Counted from the first letter of the stretch, positions 52,738-62,321 are shown. The stretch is 64,000 nucleotides of DNA from Pseudorhodoplanes sinuspersici (GCF_002119765.1 NZ_CP021112.1:2598501-2662500), one strand, 5' to 3'. Notes: generated from the letters alone by a model not told the origin. Numbers and translations: made by a program.

Positions 52738-55533
52738 ATGACTGAGATGAAGAAGCATATCCACGGCGAGAAATGCGTGACCTTCACGCTCGACGGTCGT
52801 GAAGTCCACGCGCATGACGGCGAGACGATCTGGCAAGTTGCGCAGCGCGAAGGCGTCGAGATCCCGCATCTATGCTACTCGCCCGAGCCCGGCTATCGCG
52901 CTGATGGTAATTGCCGCGCCTGCATGGTCGAAATCGAAGGCGAGCGTGTGCTGGCGGCAAGCTGCATCCGCAAGCCGGCCGAGGGCATGAAGGTCAACGC
53001 CTCCAATCATCGTGCCGAAACAGCACGCAAGATGGTGTTCGATCTTTTGGTCTCCGACCAGCCAGCGCGCGAGACCTCGCACGATCCCATTTCCAAATTC
53101 TGGAGCTGGGCCGACAAGATGGGGATCGAGACCGGCCGCTTCCCCGAACGGGAGAAGCCCGGCGCCGATCGCAGCCATCCGGCGATGGCGGTCAATCTCG
53201 ATGCCTGTATCCAGTGCAATCTCTGCGTCCGCGCCTGCCGCGAAGTGCAGGTCAATGACGTCATCGGCATGGCCGGACGTGGCCATAACGAAAAGATCGT
53301 CTTCGATTTCGACGATCCGATGGGCAACAGCACTTGCGTCGCCTGCGGTGAATGCGTGCAGGCGTGTCCGACCGGCGCGCTGATGCCATCGTCTCTCGTC
53401 AATGCGGAGAATGTCCGCACCGAATATCCCGACAAGAAGGTGGATTCGGTCTGCCCCTATTGTGGCGTCGGCTGCCAGCTCACCTACAACATCAAGGACG
53501 ACAAGCTCCTTTATGTCGACGGCAAGAACGGCCCCGCGAACGAAAACCGCCTCTGCGTGAAGGGCCGCTTCGGCTTCGACTATGTGCATAACCCTCAGCG
53601 CATCACCAAACCGATGATCCGCAAGGAAGGCGTGCCGAAGATCCCGCATGAATTCATCGATCCGATGAATCCGTGGACGCATTTCCGCGAAGCGACCTGG
53701 GACGAGGCGTTGGACAAGGCGGCGCAGGGCTTCCTGAAAATCCGCGAGCAAAACGGCCCGAAAGGCCTTGCCGGCTTCGGCTCGGCGAAATGTTCGAACG
53801 AGGAAGCGTATCTCTTCCAGAAGCTGGTTCGCACCGGCTTCGGTACCAACAACGTCGACCATTGCACGCGTCTGTGCCACGCCTCTTCAGTGGCTGCTTT
53901 GCTTGAAGGTGTCGGTTCCGCGGCGGTGTCGGCCACCTTCAACGAGGTGAAGAATTCCGACGTCATCATCGTTATCGGCTCGAACCCGACGGAAAATCAT
54001 CCCGTCGCGGCGACTTTCTTCAAGCAGGCGGCCAAGCGCGGCGCCAAGCTGATTATCATGGATCCGCGCGGCACGGCCATGAAGCGCCATGCCTGGAAGC
54101 TGATGCAGTTCAAGAATGGCACCGACGTCGCGATGCTGAATGCGATGCTCAACGTCATTGTCGAGGAGAATCTCTACGACAAGCAATATGTGCAGACTTA
54201 TACGGAAGGCTTCCCGGCCTTTGCCGAGCATGTGAAGCAATTCACGCCGGAAGAGATGGAGCCGATCTGCGGCATCGATGCGGACACGTTGCGTGAGGTC
54301 GCGCGCACCTTCGCACGCGCTGAGAATGCGATCATCTTCTGGGGCATGGGCGTGTCGCAGCACACCCACGGCACCGATAATGCGCGTTGCCTCATCGCGC
54401 TGTCGCTGATCACCGGTCAGATCGGCCGTCCCGGCACCGGCCTGCATCCGCTGCGCGGTCAGAACAACGTGCAGGGCGCGTCCGACGCCGGCCTGATCCC
54501 GATGTTTTTCCCAGACTATAAATCGGTGGAAGATCCGGCAACGCGCGGCGCTTATGAAGCCAAGTGGGGCATCCAGCTTGATCCGAAGCGCGGTTTGACG
54601 GTGGTCGAGATCATGGACGCGATTCATGCCGACACCATCAAGGGCATGTACATCATGGGTGAGAATCCCGCGATGTCGGACCCCGACCTAAACCACGCGC
54701 GCGAGGCGCTGGCGCATCTTGAGCATCTCGTGGTGCAGGACATTTTCCTCACCGAGACGGCGGTCTATGCCGACGTGGTGCTGCCGTCGTCTGCATGGCC
54801 GGAAAAAGACGGCACCGTCACCAATACCAATCGTCAGGTGCAGATGGGCCGCAAGGCGCTGCCGTTGCCGGGCGACGCGAAGGAAGACTGGTGGATCACC
54901 ATCGAGCTTGCCAAGCGCATGGGCCTCAACTGGACCTACGCGCACCCGCGCGATGTCTATCCGGAAATGGCGTCGATGATGCCGGCTTTGGACAACATCT
55001 CGTGGGAGCGTGTCGAGCGCGAGAATGCGGTGACCTATCCGTCCGACGCGCCGGACAAGCCGGGCCGCGATGTTGTGTTCGACAAGGGCTTCCCGCGTCC
55101 GGGCGGATTCGGCAAGCTCGTTGCGGCAAAGCTCACGCCACCGGACGAGACGCCGGATCACGACTTCCCGTTCATTCTCACCACCGGCCGGCAGCTCGAA
55201 CATTGGCACACCGGTTCGATGACCCGCCGCGCTACCGTGCTCGATGCGATCGAGCCGACGGCGATCGCGGCGGTGTCGCGCGGCACCATCGCCAAGCTCG
55301 GCATTCGCCCCGGCGACATGATTCGCGTTTCAACCCGGCGCGGAACGGTCGATCTGCAATCGCGGCAGGACGATGCGGTGCCGGACGGTGTGGTGTTCAT
55401 ACCGTTCGCTTACGTGGAAGCGGCGGCGAACCTCCTCACCAATCCCGCGCTCGATCCGTTCGGGAAAATCCCCGAATTCAAATATTGCGCGGCGAAGGTA
55501 GAGGCGATCCCGATGCGTGAGGCGGCGGAGTAA
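52738..55533 (+). CDS. formate dehydrogenase alpha subunit (Mo/W-bis-PGD)
   Basis: 931 residues. N-terminal plant-type [2Fe-2S] domain (PHLCYSPEPGYRADGNCRAC), two-cluster ferredoxin domain (CIQCNLCVRAC and CVACGECVQACP), then the [4Fe-4S] motif CPYCGVGC and molybdopterin domain. The metal-ligand cysteine is Cys380, next to His381, in CTRLCHASS, so it is a Cys, not selenocysteine, enzyme. C-terminal dinucleotide-binding part at about 800-920. The gene starts 4 bases after the beta-subunit stop. No FdsC/FdhD chaperone or FdsD gene follows. Converts formate to CO2. Mo or W cannot be told. Confidence 0.95.
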   Translation: MTEMKKHIHGEKCVTFTLDGREVHAHDGETIWQVAQREGVEIPHLCYSPEPGYRADGNCRACMVEIEGERVLAASCIRKPAEGMKVNASNHRAETARKMVFDLLVSDQPARETSHDPISKFWSWADKMGIETGRFPEREKPGADRSHPAMAVNLDACIQCNLCVRACREVQVNDVIGMAGRGHNEKIVFDFDDPMGNSTCVACGECVQACPTGALMPSSLVNAENVRTEYPDKKVDSVCPYCGVGCQLTYNIKDDKLLYVDGKNGPANENRLCVKGRFGFDYVHNPQRITKPMIRKEGVPKIPHEFIDPMNPWTHFREATWDEALDKAAQGFLKIREQNGPKGLAGFGSAKCSNEEAYLFQKLVRTGFGTNNVDHCTRLCHASSVAALLEGVGSAAVSATFNEVKNSDVIIVIGSNPTENHPVAATFFKQAAKRGAKLIIMDPRGTAMKRHAWKLMQFKNGTDVAMLNAMLNVIVEENLYDKQYVQTYTEGFPAFAEHVKQFTPEEMEPICGIDADTLREVARTFARAENAIIFWGMGVSQHTHGTDNARCLIALSLITGQIGRPGTGLHPLRGQNNVQGASDAGLIPMFFPDYKSVEDPATRGAYEAKWGIQLDPKRGLTVVEIMDAIHADTIKGMYIMGENPAMSDPDLNHAREALAHLEHLVVQDIFLTETAVYADVVLPSSAWPEKDGTVTNTNRQVQMGRKALPLPGDAKEDWWITIELAKRMGLNWTYAHPRDVYPEMASMMPALDNISWERVERENAVTYPSDAPDKPGRDVVFDKGFPRPGGFGKLVAAKLTPPDETPDHDFPFILTTGRQLEHWHTGSMTRRATVLDAIEPTAIAAVSRGTIAKLGIRPGDMIRVSTRRGTVDLQSRQDDAVPDGVVFIPFAYVEAAANLLTNPALDPFGKIPEFKYCAAKVEAIPMREAAE

Positions 55534-55548
55534 CTCCGCCGCATTCGC

Positions 55549-56469
55549 TCAGCGCGCCATCCGGCGCGATGAAGACTCGGGGTTAAGCGTCTGCTGCACC
55601 ACCTGACGCAGAATGTCGGTGATGCCGTCGGCCAGCAATGTGTGCGGCCGGCGCGCCGCGGTCACGAGCGCGACTGTGCCTTTCAGCGTCGGCCGTGCGA
55701 TCGTCTGCACGACAATGCCGGTGCCCGACATGCCTGCCCGTACGACGTTGTAAGGCACGACCGCGTGGCCATAGCCTTCGCGCACAAGCTGCAGCATGTT
55801 GGAAACGGCGTCGATCTCAAGCGCGATCTTCAGCTTCATGTTGCAGCGAGCAGCTTCGGCTTCCACCATCGAACGAATCGGATGCGGCGCGGCCGGCGAA
55901 ATCAGTTCGTATCGATCCAGCGACCGGAACGGTACCGTTCTCGGCTTCACGCCATGTGCCGCACTGAGGAGGCAAGTCGACTCGGTCAGGATCGGCTCGA
56001 TTTTCAGCAGCGGCGAGGGCGCCGGGTTGTGAATCACCGCAACGTCGATTCGGCCGGCCAATAAGCGTTCCTGCAGCGAGACGCTCAATGCTTCCATGAT
56101 CGTCAGTTCGGCATTGCGATAGCGTTCGCGCACCGCGCGAACTACTGGCACGGTCATCACCTGACCGATCGATGGCGGCAGGCCGATGACGACCTTGCCG
56201 GTCAGATCGGCATCGCTGCCGGTGACGGCGTGGCGAGCGCCATCGAGCTGGTGCAGAATGCCCTTTGCATAGACGAGAAAGCGTTGCCCGGCATCGGTCA
56301 ATTGCGCGCCGCGTCCGTTGCGATGAAAGAGCTGCAACTTGAGTCCGCTCTCCAGCGCTCGTACCTGCCGGCTGATGGCGGGCTGCGTCGTGCGCATCAC
56401 CGCCGATGCGCGGCTGAAGCTGCCAAGCTCGGCGACATTCACGAAATACTCGATCTGCCTGAAATTCAT
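55549..56469 (-). CDS. LysR family regulator
   Basis: 306 residues from the ATG at 56469 (MNFRQIEYFVNVAELGSFSRAS), preceded by GGAAG; the frame extends to 56586 without better support. HTH at about 15-45 (SFSRASAVMRTTQPAISRQV), substrate domain from about 90. Divergent from the Bug binding protein and dioxygenase genes, which it probably controls. Confidence 0.9.
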   Translation of the reverse strand: MNFRQIEYFVNVAELGSFSRASAVMRTTQPAISRQVRALESGLKLQLFHRNGRGAQLTDAGQRFLVYAKGILHQLDGARHAVTGSDADLTGKVVIGLPPSIGQVMTVPVVRAVRERYRNAELTIMEALSVSLQERLLAGRIDVAVIHNPAPSPLLKIEPILTESTCLLSAAHGVKPRTVPFRSLDRYELISPAAPHPIRSMVEAEAARCNMKLKIALEIDAVSNMLQLVREGYGHAVVPYNVVRAGMSGTGIVVQTIARPTLKGTVALVTAARRPHTLLADGITDILRQVVQQTLNPESSSRRMAR

Positions 56470-56547
56470 CGCTTGCTTCCAACGCCGGATATTACTGATC
56501 GGCATATTTGTTAGGTGGAATTGTTGAATTGTATCTACTGCGTTCAG

Positions 56548-56574
56548 TTCGTAAAGTTTCGAAACTGGTACGAA
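56548..56574. promoter_or_regulatory. nested palindrome in the LysR-Bug divergent promoter
   Basis: The 12-base perfect palindrome AGTTTCGAAACT (56555-56566) lies inside outer arms TTCGTA and TACGAA. The 13-mer TTTCGAAACTGGT is repeated exactly at 56623-56635, just inside the Bug gene, 66 bases away. Two binding sites for one regulator are plausible. Confidence 0.45.
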
Positions 56575-56609
56575 GCTTGCCGGCACCGATCAGTGAACGG
56601 AGACCGTCA

Positions 56610-57590
56610 ATGGCTGCCAAGCTTTCGAAACTGGTGCTGACAATTATTGCGTTTGCCTTCGCATTGGGCGGGACGCAGGCGCAGACATCGCATTATCCCG
56701 AACGGCCGATCACAATGGTCGTGACATTCGCGGTCGGCGGGTCATCGGACGTGCTTGCGCGTTCTGTCGCCAATGCGATGTCGCAGGGGCTTGGCAAGCC
56801 TATCGTCGTGGAGAATCGTCCCGGTGCCGGAGGCAATATCGGCGCCGAGGCGGTATCGAAGGCTGCGCCCAATGGCTATACGATTTTGTTTGGTACTAAC
56901 GGCACCCTCGGCATCGGTCCCGCCCTTTACAAGAACTTGCGTTACAACCCGCAGAAGGATCTCGTGCCAGTGGGGCTGTTGCATCAACTTCCGCTGGTGC
57001 TGATCGTCAATCCGCAGGTGCCTGCAAAAAACCTTGGCGAGTTGATTGCCTATGCGAGGAGCAATCCGGGCAAGCTGACATTTGCTTCGGCCGGGATTGG
57101 CTCGGCGTCGCATTTGACGACGGAATTGTTCAAGATCGCCGCCGGCATCGACATCCTGCATGTGCCCTACAAAGGTGGCGGCGCGGCGACGGCCGATCTG
57201 GTTTCCGGGCAAGTGTCGATGATGCTCGAGACCATTCCGAATGCCTTGCCGCTCGTGCGTGGCGGGCAGATGCGTGCACTTGGCGTGACGACGAAAGAGC
57301 GCTCGATTAACGCCCCGGATCTTCCGACCTTCGCCGAATCCGGCTTGCCGAAATTCGATGTCAGTGCATGGACTGGATTGTTTGTGCCCGCCGGAACGCC
57401 GAAAGCGATCATCGACCGGCTGAATGCAGAAACGGTGCGGATCGCGAGCGATCCAGCGTATGTGGCTCAAGTGAAAAGCATGGGCGCGGATGTCGCAAGT
57501 TCGTCGCCGGAGGCCTTCGACACCTTCGTGCGCAAGGATGTCGCGAACTGGACCGAAGCGATCCAGCACTCGGGCGCGCGCGCGGAATAA
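56610..57590 (+). CDS. Bug-family tripartite tricarboxylate transporter binding protein (orphan)
   Basis: 326 residues from the ATG at 56610 after ACGGAG. Signal peptide to about residue 24. Bug-type ligand loops: PERPITMVVTFAVGGSSDVLAR and GTNGTLGIGPALYK, plus FASAGIGSASHLTTELFK. No TctA/TctB follows, so it is an orphan. It is coupled at 44 bases to the dioxygenase gene, suggesting that its ligand is that enzyme's substrate. Confidence 0.9.
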   Translation: MAAKLSKLVLTIIAFAFALGGTQAQTSHYPERPITMVVTFAVGGSSDVLARSVANAMSQGLGKPIVVENRPGAGGNIGAEAVSKAAPNGYTILFGTNGTLGIGPALYKNLRYNPQKDLVPVGLLHQLPLVLIVNPQVPAKNLGELIAYARSNPGKLTFASAGIGSASHLTTELFKIAAGIDILHVPYKGGGAATADLVSGQVSMMLETIPNALPLVRGGQMRALGVTTKERSINAPDLPTFAESGLPKFDVSAWTGLFVPAGTPKAIIDRLNAETVRIASDPAYVAQVKSMGADVASSSPEAFDTFVRKDVANWTEAIQHSGARAE

Positions 57591-57634
57591 CCTGACCATC
57601 GATCACCAAGAAAGAGGCTAAGGGAGAGTGCCGC

Positions 57635-58447
57635 ATGTCCTATGAATCGATCACCGTGACGCCAGTGTCGCCGCATATCGGCGCCGAGATTGGCAATATC
57701 GACCTGACGAAGCCACTGCCGAACAAGCAGGTCGAGGAATTGCACAAGGCATTCGTCCAGTATCAGGTGATCTTCTTTCGGGATCAGAAGATTTCGTTCG
57801 ATGACCAGATCAGGCTTGGCCGCTATTTTGGTCCGCTCGGTTCGCATGTCGGCAAGTCGACGATCAGCAAGACGACCGAGAACCCCTACGTCCGTAAATT
57901 CCACTATGACGAAACATCGAAGCAGATCTCCGGTGAGAATTTTCACAGCGATCAGTCCTGTGCGGAAATCCCGCCGCTCGGCAGCATTCTCTATAATCAC
58001 ACAGTGCCGCCGGATGGCGGCGGCGACACGATGTTTGCGTCGATGTATGCGGCTTACGATGCGCTGTCACCGCGCATGAAGACCTTTCTCGAAGGGCTGA
58101 CCGCGACGCATGATGGCACCCGCGTGTTCGGGCCGGGCACGCCTGTGTCCGTGCATCCGGTCATCATCAGGCATCCGGAGAGCGGCAAGAAAGTGATCTT
58201 CGTCAATACCGACTTCACCGCCAATATCAATGAATTGCCGCGGCTCGAAGGCGAGCGCGTACTGCAATTCCTGATCGATCATTGCAACAAGCCGGAATGG
58301 ACCTGCCGCTTCCGCTGGCGTCCGCACTCGATTGCCTTCTGGGACAATCGCTGCACGCATCACAAGGCGATCTGGGATTACTGGCCGAATGTGCGGTCAG
58401 GTTTCCGTATCCAGATCGAGGGAACAGCGGCGCCGATTGCTGCATAA
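57635..58447 (+). CDS. TauD/TfdA-family 2-oxoglutarate/Fe(II) dioxygenase
   Basis: 270 residues, start after AGGGAG. Metal triad: HSD in ENFHSDQSC (about residue 107) and the distal His in WDNRCTHHKAIWDY (about 235). The 2-oxoglutarate-binding Arg is in VRSGFRIQIEG near the C terminus. The PPLGSILYNHTVPPDGGGDT block is typical of the family. Hydroxylates or cleaves a small acid such as a sulfonate, aryloxyacetate or similar; the substrate is open. Forms a unit with the Bug protein. Confidence 0.92.
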   Translation: MSYESITVTPVSPHIGAEIGNIDLTKPLPNKQVEELHKAFVQYQVIFFRDQKISFDDQIRLGRYFGPLGSHVGKSTISKTTENPYVRKFHYDETSKQISGENFHSDQSCAEIPPLGSILYNHTVPPDGGGDTMFASMYAAYDALSPRMKTFLEGLTATHDGTRVFGPGTPVSVHPVIIRHPESGKKVIFVNTDFTANINELPRLEGERVLQFLIDHCNKPEWTCRFRWRPHSIAFWDNRCTHHKAIWDYWPNVRSGFRIQIEGTAAPIAA

Positions 58448-58649
58448 TTGTGACGCCCGAAGCGATGGGCGATGCTCCCACTGCGTTCTTTGATCCGCAG
58501 CGATGACATTATGGTTTTGCGGTGGCGGACTGACGTTTGGATTGATTCCAGGTCGGTGACGCCACCACGAAAAAGCGTTGCCAGATTGCCGCTTGTATTT
58601 ACGCGGGGCAGCCGATAGCTCTCTGTCTCATTCCTCACAAGGACAGAGA

Positions 58650-59684
58650 ATGCAGCCTGCGTCGCCTGGCCATGCGCGCTTCTATCAAAGAAGCGGGCCC
58701 CATCCTCTGACTTTGGTGACCAAGGCGGCGGGAGGGGTGTCGGAATCGGCACAAGAACTGGTGCTCCATGGTGTAGCGCCTTTGCAGATGGCGGGACCCG
58801 CACAGGTCAGTTTCCTCGACAACAAGCGTTACGCTCCACTTCTGGGTGCAACGCAAGCCGGTGCGGTGATCGTCCACCCGGATATGCGAGCACATGTGCC
58901 GGCGAGCGCAATCGCGATCGTTGCCCAAAATCCCTATGCGGGATGGGCGCGCGTTGCGGCGTTGTTTCACCCTGCGCCGTCGACGTTGCCGGGTGTCCAT
59001 CCGACGGCAATTGTGGATGACGCGGCCTCCGTCGATCCGACGGCGGAGCTTGGTCCCGGATGCGTGATCGAAGCCGACGCCGAAATCGGCCCTGGCTGCC
59101 GGATTGGGCCGTTTGCGGTGATTGGTGCTGGCGTTGTGCTCGGACGCGATTGCCGCGTCGGCGCGCATGCCAGCATCAGTCATGCGTTGCTGGGCGACCG
59201 CGTTTATATCTATCCGGGCGCGCGTATCGGGCAGGAAGGTTTCGGTTTCGCGGTCACCAAGACCGGCTTTTTGACGGTCCCGCAGCTTGGCCGGGTGCTC
59301 CTGCATGATGATGTTGAGGTCGGTGCCAATTCCACGATCGATCGCGGGTCGGCGGGCGATACCATCATCGGTGCCGGCTCACGCCTCGATAATCTTGTGC
59401 AGATCGGACACAACGTCGTCCTGGGTCGCTGCTGCATCATCGTCGCGCAGGTCGGCATTTCCGGTTCGACCAACCTTGGCGATTTCGTGCAGGTCGGCGG
59501 TCAGGCGGCGATGGCCGGACATCTGCGTATCGGCGATGGCGCGCAGATCGGTGCACAAGCCGGAGTTATTTCGGATGTCGAACCGAATGCGAGGATGCTT
59601 GGCAGTCCCGCCCAGCCGAGCCGTGATTTCTTCCGGCAGATCGCGTTGCTGAAGAAATTGATGCCGAAGCGTAGCGGGCCGTGA
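58650..59684 (+). CDS. lpxD: UDP-3-O-acylglucosamine N-acyltransferase homologue (LpxD)
   Basis: 344 residues from the ATG at 58650, 6 bases after AAGGA. N-terminal uridine-binding domain (about 25-105; GPAQVSFLDNKRYAPLL), then a left-handed beta-helix of hexapeptide repeats (about 115-310), with catalytic His in LVQIGHNVVLG and a C-terminal helix (SRDFFRQIALLKKLMPK). Full-length and apparently active. It is outside the usual lpxD-fabZ-lpxA-lpxB cluster, so it may be a second copy for alternative lipid A acylation, or a related sugar N-acyltransferase. Confidence 0.87.
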   Translation: MQPASPGHARFYQRSGPHPLTLVTKAAGGVSESAQELVLHGVAPLQMAGPAQVSFLDNKRYAPLLGATQAGAVIVHPDMRAHVPASAIAIVAQNPYAGWARVAALFHPAPSTLPGVHPTAIVDDAASVDPTAELGPGCVIEADAEIGPGCRIGPFAVIGAGVVLGRDCRVGAHASISHALLGDRVYIYPGARIGQEGFGFAVTKTGFLTVPQLGRVLLHDDVEVGANSTIDRGSAGDTIIGAGSRLDNLVQIGHNVVLGRCCIIVAQVGISGSTNLGDFVQVGGQAAMAGHLRIGDGAQIGAQAGVISDVEPNARMLGSPAQPSRDFFRQIALLKKLMPKRSGP

Positions 59685-59697
59685 CCGCTGCCGCGTC

Positions 59698-59946
59698 TTA
59701 TCCAGCCGGCTTGTCCTTGAAATAGGGCTCAACCTTGCCCTTCAGCTTGATGGTCAGCGGCTTGCCGAAACGATCCTTGGCAGCACCGGCCGCCACGCGG
59801 ATCCAGCCCTCGCTGATGCAATATTCCTCGACATTGGTTTTTTCCTTGCCCTCGAAGCGGATGCCGATGTCGCGCGACAGCAATTCCTCGTTGTAGTGAG
59901 GGCTGTCGGGATCGACGGAGAGGCGGTCGGGAAAGGTGTCGGTCAT
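59698..59946 (-). CDS. DUF3297 family protein
   Basis: 82 residues: MTDTFPDRLSVDPDSPHYNE, then GIRFEGKEKTNVEEYCISE and KLKGKVEPYFKD. The whole sequence fits the small conserved DUF3297 family, whose function is unknown. Convergent with the lpxD homologue, 13 bases apart. Confidence 0.88.
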   Translation of the reverse strand: MTDTFPDRLSVDPDSPHYNEELLSRDIGIRFEGKEKTNVEEYCISEGWIRVAAGAAKDRFGKPLTIKLKGKVEPYFKDKPAG

Positions 59947-60016
59947 GATGGCTCGCAGATGGGTCGTATCAGCGCGCCCGTCCTAAGCCGCCGCGCCGGC
60001 TTATGCAATGCGCGTG

Positions 60017-61099
60017 TCAGTCGAGTGTGAAGGCCTCGTGCACAGCACTCTGGAAACCGCCCCCCATGACAGGGCCGCCGCCGGCGACGTGAATGAAATC
60101 GCCGATCGCGACCGCGCCAAGGCCGTGCCGCGGCGTCATCATCGGTGCATAGGATTCCCAGGTGTCCTTATCGATGTCGTAGGCCTCGTTCTGACCATAG
60201 ACGCGATTGGTGCCTTCCCCGCCCATGACAAAAATCTTGCCGCGGTATAGCACCGCGCCATGTCCGGATCGCGCGGTCGGCAAGGGAGCGCGGGGCTCCC
60301 ATTTGTCGGCTTTCGGATCGTAGGCGTGATGCAGGTTCGAATTGGTGTGGAACGAGTCCACCCGTCCGCCGATGACATGGATCTTGCCATTCACCGCCAG
60401 CGTGCCGGTGTGGTCGCGACCGGTCGGCATCGGCGCGCGAGCTGCCCATTGGTCGATGCGCGGGTCGTAGGCGAGGTGCCAGTCGACCGACTTCTTGGTG
60501 GCGAAGGTGTCGCCAACGGCGCCGCCGATGGCATAGATCATGCCGTTCACGGCCGCGCAGCCAATGGCAGCAAACGGCTTCGGCAACGGCGCGATCGGGC
60601 GCCAGGCCTCGCCTTCGAGCACGAAACACAGATTATCCGGTTTGCGGTTCTGCTCGACGAAGCCGCCAATCGCATACAGCTTTCCATTCGCGACGACGAC
60701 ACCGACATGATTGGCGCCGCGCGGCAGGAACGGGGCGTCCAGCCATTTATCTGAGGTCTGGTCGTAGACGTGATGATAGGGGCGGTCGACGCGCTGCTGG
60801 CCATAGCCGCCGACGACATGCATGCGGTCGTTGAGCGTCGTCGCCCAGGCCATTTCGCTACGGGGCAGGGGGAGCGGCGCCTTGCTGACCCAGCGGCCCT
60901 GCTGCGCGGCCTTCGGCGCCGGGGAATCGAACACCTGCTGCAGTTTCATGGTGTCGAGGGGCGCAGTTTTAACGTTCGGATCGGTCAGGTTCGAATAGAC
61001 CGGGTCGTGGCCGGCATGCTGGGCGAGGGCTTGTTGGGCAAGGGCGGACGAGGCGGCGGCCACACCCAAACTGGCCACGAACGAACGTCTTGAAATCAT
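60017..61099 (-). CDS. Tat-exported Kelch-repeat protein
   Basis: 360 residues. N terminus MISRRSFVASLGVAAASSALA is a twin-arginine signal (SRRSFV), so the protein is exported folded. The rest is a six- or seven-bladed Kelch propeller with repeated VVGGYG, AIGGFVE, AIGGAVG, VIGGRVD and VMGGEG turns about 48 residues apart. Binding partner or enzymatic role unknown; it may bind a cofactor, since it uses the Tat route. Confidence 0.87.
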   Translation of the reverse strand: MISRRSFVASLGVAAASSALAQQALAQHAGHDPVYSNLTDPNVKTAPLDTMKLQQVFDSPAPKAAQQGRWVSKAPLPLPRSEMAWATTLNDRMHVVGGYGQQRVDRPYHHVYDQTSDKWLDAPFLPRGANHVGVVVANGKLYAIGGFVEQNRKPDNLCFVLEGEAWRPIAPLPKPFAAIGCAAVNGMIYAIGGAVGDTFATKKSVDWHLAYDPRIDQWAARAPMPTGRDHTGTLAVNGKIHVIGGRVDSFHTNSNLHHAYDPKADKWEPRAPLPTARSGHGAVLYRGKIFVMGGEGTNRVYGQNEAYDIDKDTWESYAPMMTPRHGLGAVAIGDFIHVAGGGPVMGGGFQSAVHEAFTLD

Positions 61100-61265
61100 C
61101 CTGTTTCCTCCCCCGCGGCCGTTCAGGTCAGCGGCAAGCCGTCGCTATCTTGGCTTGTCGGCGGCACTATGACATGAAGCCATGAGACATACAGCTCAGG
61201 AGGCTACAGGATACCATCCTCCAGAGCATGATGCTGGAAAGTGCGACGCGCCAAGGAAGCACGGA

Positions 61266-62297
61266 ATGACCGTCGGGACCCTCGAAATCACTGCTTTTCC
61301 TCATGCAAAACTGGCGGATTCTCATACGAAACTGGCGGAAACCCGCCACGACTGGACCCGCGCCGAAATCCGCGACCTTTTCGCGCTGCCCTTCCCGGAC
61401 CTGATGTTCCAGGCGCAGGCGGTACACCGCGCCAGTTTCGACCCGACCGAGGTCCAGGTCTCGACCCTGCTCTCGATCAAGACCGGTGGGTGCCCCGAGG
61501 ACTGCGCCTATTGTCCGCAGAGCGCCAAATACGACACTGGCGTCAAGGCCGAGAAACTGATGAGCCTCGACAAGGTGCTGGCCGAGGCGCAGGCGGCCAA
61601 GGATGCGGGCGCCAGCCGTTTCTGCATGGGCGCGGCCTGGCGCGAGCCGAAAGACCGCGACCTCGACAAGGTCTGCGCGATGATCGAAGGCGTGCGGGCG
61701 ATGGGGCTGGAAACCTGCGTCACGCTCGGCATGCTGACGGGACAACAGGCGCAGCGGCTGAAGCAATCCGGCCTCGACTATTACAACCACAATCTCGATA
61801 CCTCGCCGGAATTCTACGGCGACATCATCAGCACCCGGACCTATCAGGACCGGCTCGATACACTGGAGAATGTACGTGATGCCGGCATCCATGTCTGCTG
61901 CGGCGGCATCGTCGGCATGGGCGAGGGCGAAGAAGATCGCGTTGGCATGATCCATGCGCTGGCGACGCTGCCGGTGCACCCGGAAAGCGTGCCGATCAAT
62001 CTCCTCGTGCAAGTGGAAGGCACGCCGCTGGCCAGCGCAGCAAGTGAAAAAAGTGCGGCGCTCGATCCAATCGAATTCGTGCGCACGATTGCCGTCGCAC
62101 GCATCACCATGCCGCGGTCGATGGTGCGTCTGTCCGCTGGCCGCGAGGATATGACCGACGAAATGCAGACGCTGTGTTTTCTCGCCGGCGCCAATTCAAT
62201 CTTCTACGGGCCGAAGCTTTTGACCACGCCCAATCCCGCCGCCGATCGCGACAGGCAATTGATGGATCGTCTCGGCCTGCGCGCGATGCAGGTGTGA
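61266..62297 (+). CDS. bioB: biotin synthase
   Basis: 343 residues from the ATG at 61266; the longer frame from 61182 has no better site. Radical-SAM enzyme converting dethiobiotin to biotin. SAM-cluster motif [13 protein letters not shown] at about residue 77, YYNHNLDTS and the second-cluster Cys region [14 protein letters not shown], with the Arg in SAGRED. Its neighbour bioA follows beyond a repeat element. No BioR-like box was seen upstream. Confidence 0.96.
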   Translation: MTVGTLEITAFPHAKLADSHTKLAETRHDWTRAEIRDLFALPFPDLMFQAQAVHRASFDPTEVQVSTLLSIKTGGCPEDCAYCPQSAKYDTGVKAEKLMSLDKVLAEAQAAKDAGASRFCMGAAWREPKDRDLDKVCAMIEGVRAMGLETCVTLGMLTGQQAQRLKQSGLDYYNHNLDTSPEFYGDIISTRTYQDRLDTLENVRDAGIHVCCGGIVGMGEGEEDRVGMIHALATLPVHPESVPINLLVQVEGTPLASAASEKSAALDPIEFVRTIAVARITMPRSMVRLSAGREDMTDEMQTLCFLAGANSIFYGPKLLTTPNPAADRDRQLMDRLGLRAMQV

Positions 62298-62321
62298 GAT
62301 AACGACGATCAGAGCCGCCAT

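Noticed and set aside
61100-61265. Possible BioR or riboswitch control before bioB
   Set aside because: No TTATMKATAA-like BioR box and no convincing riboswitch structure seen.
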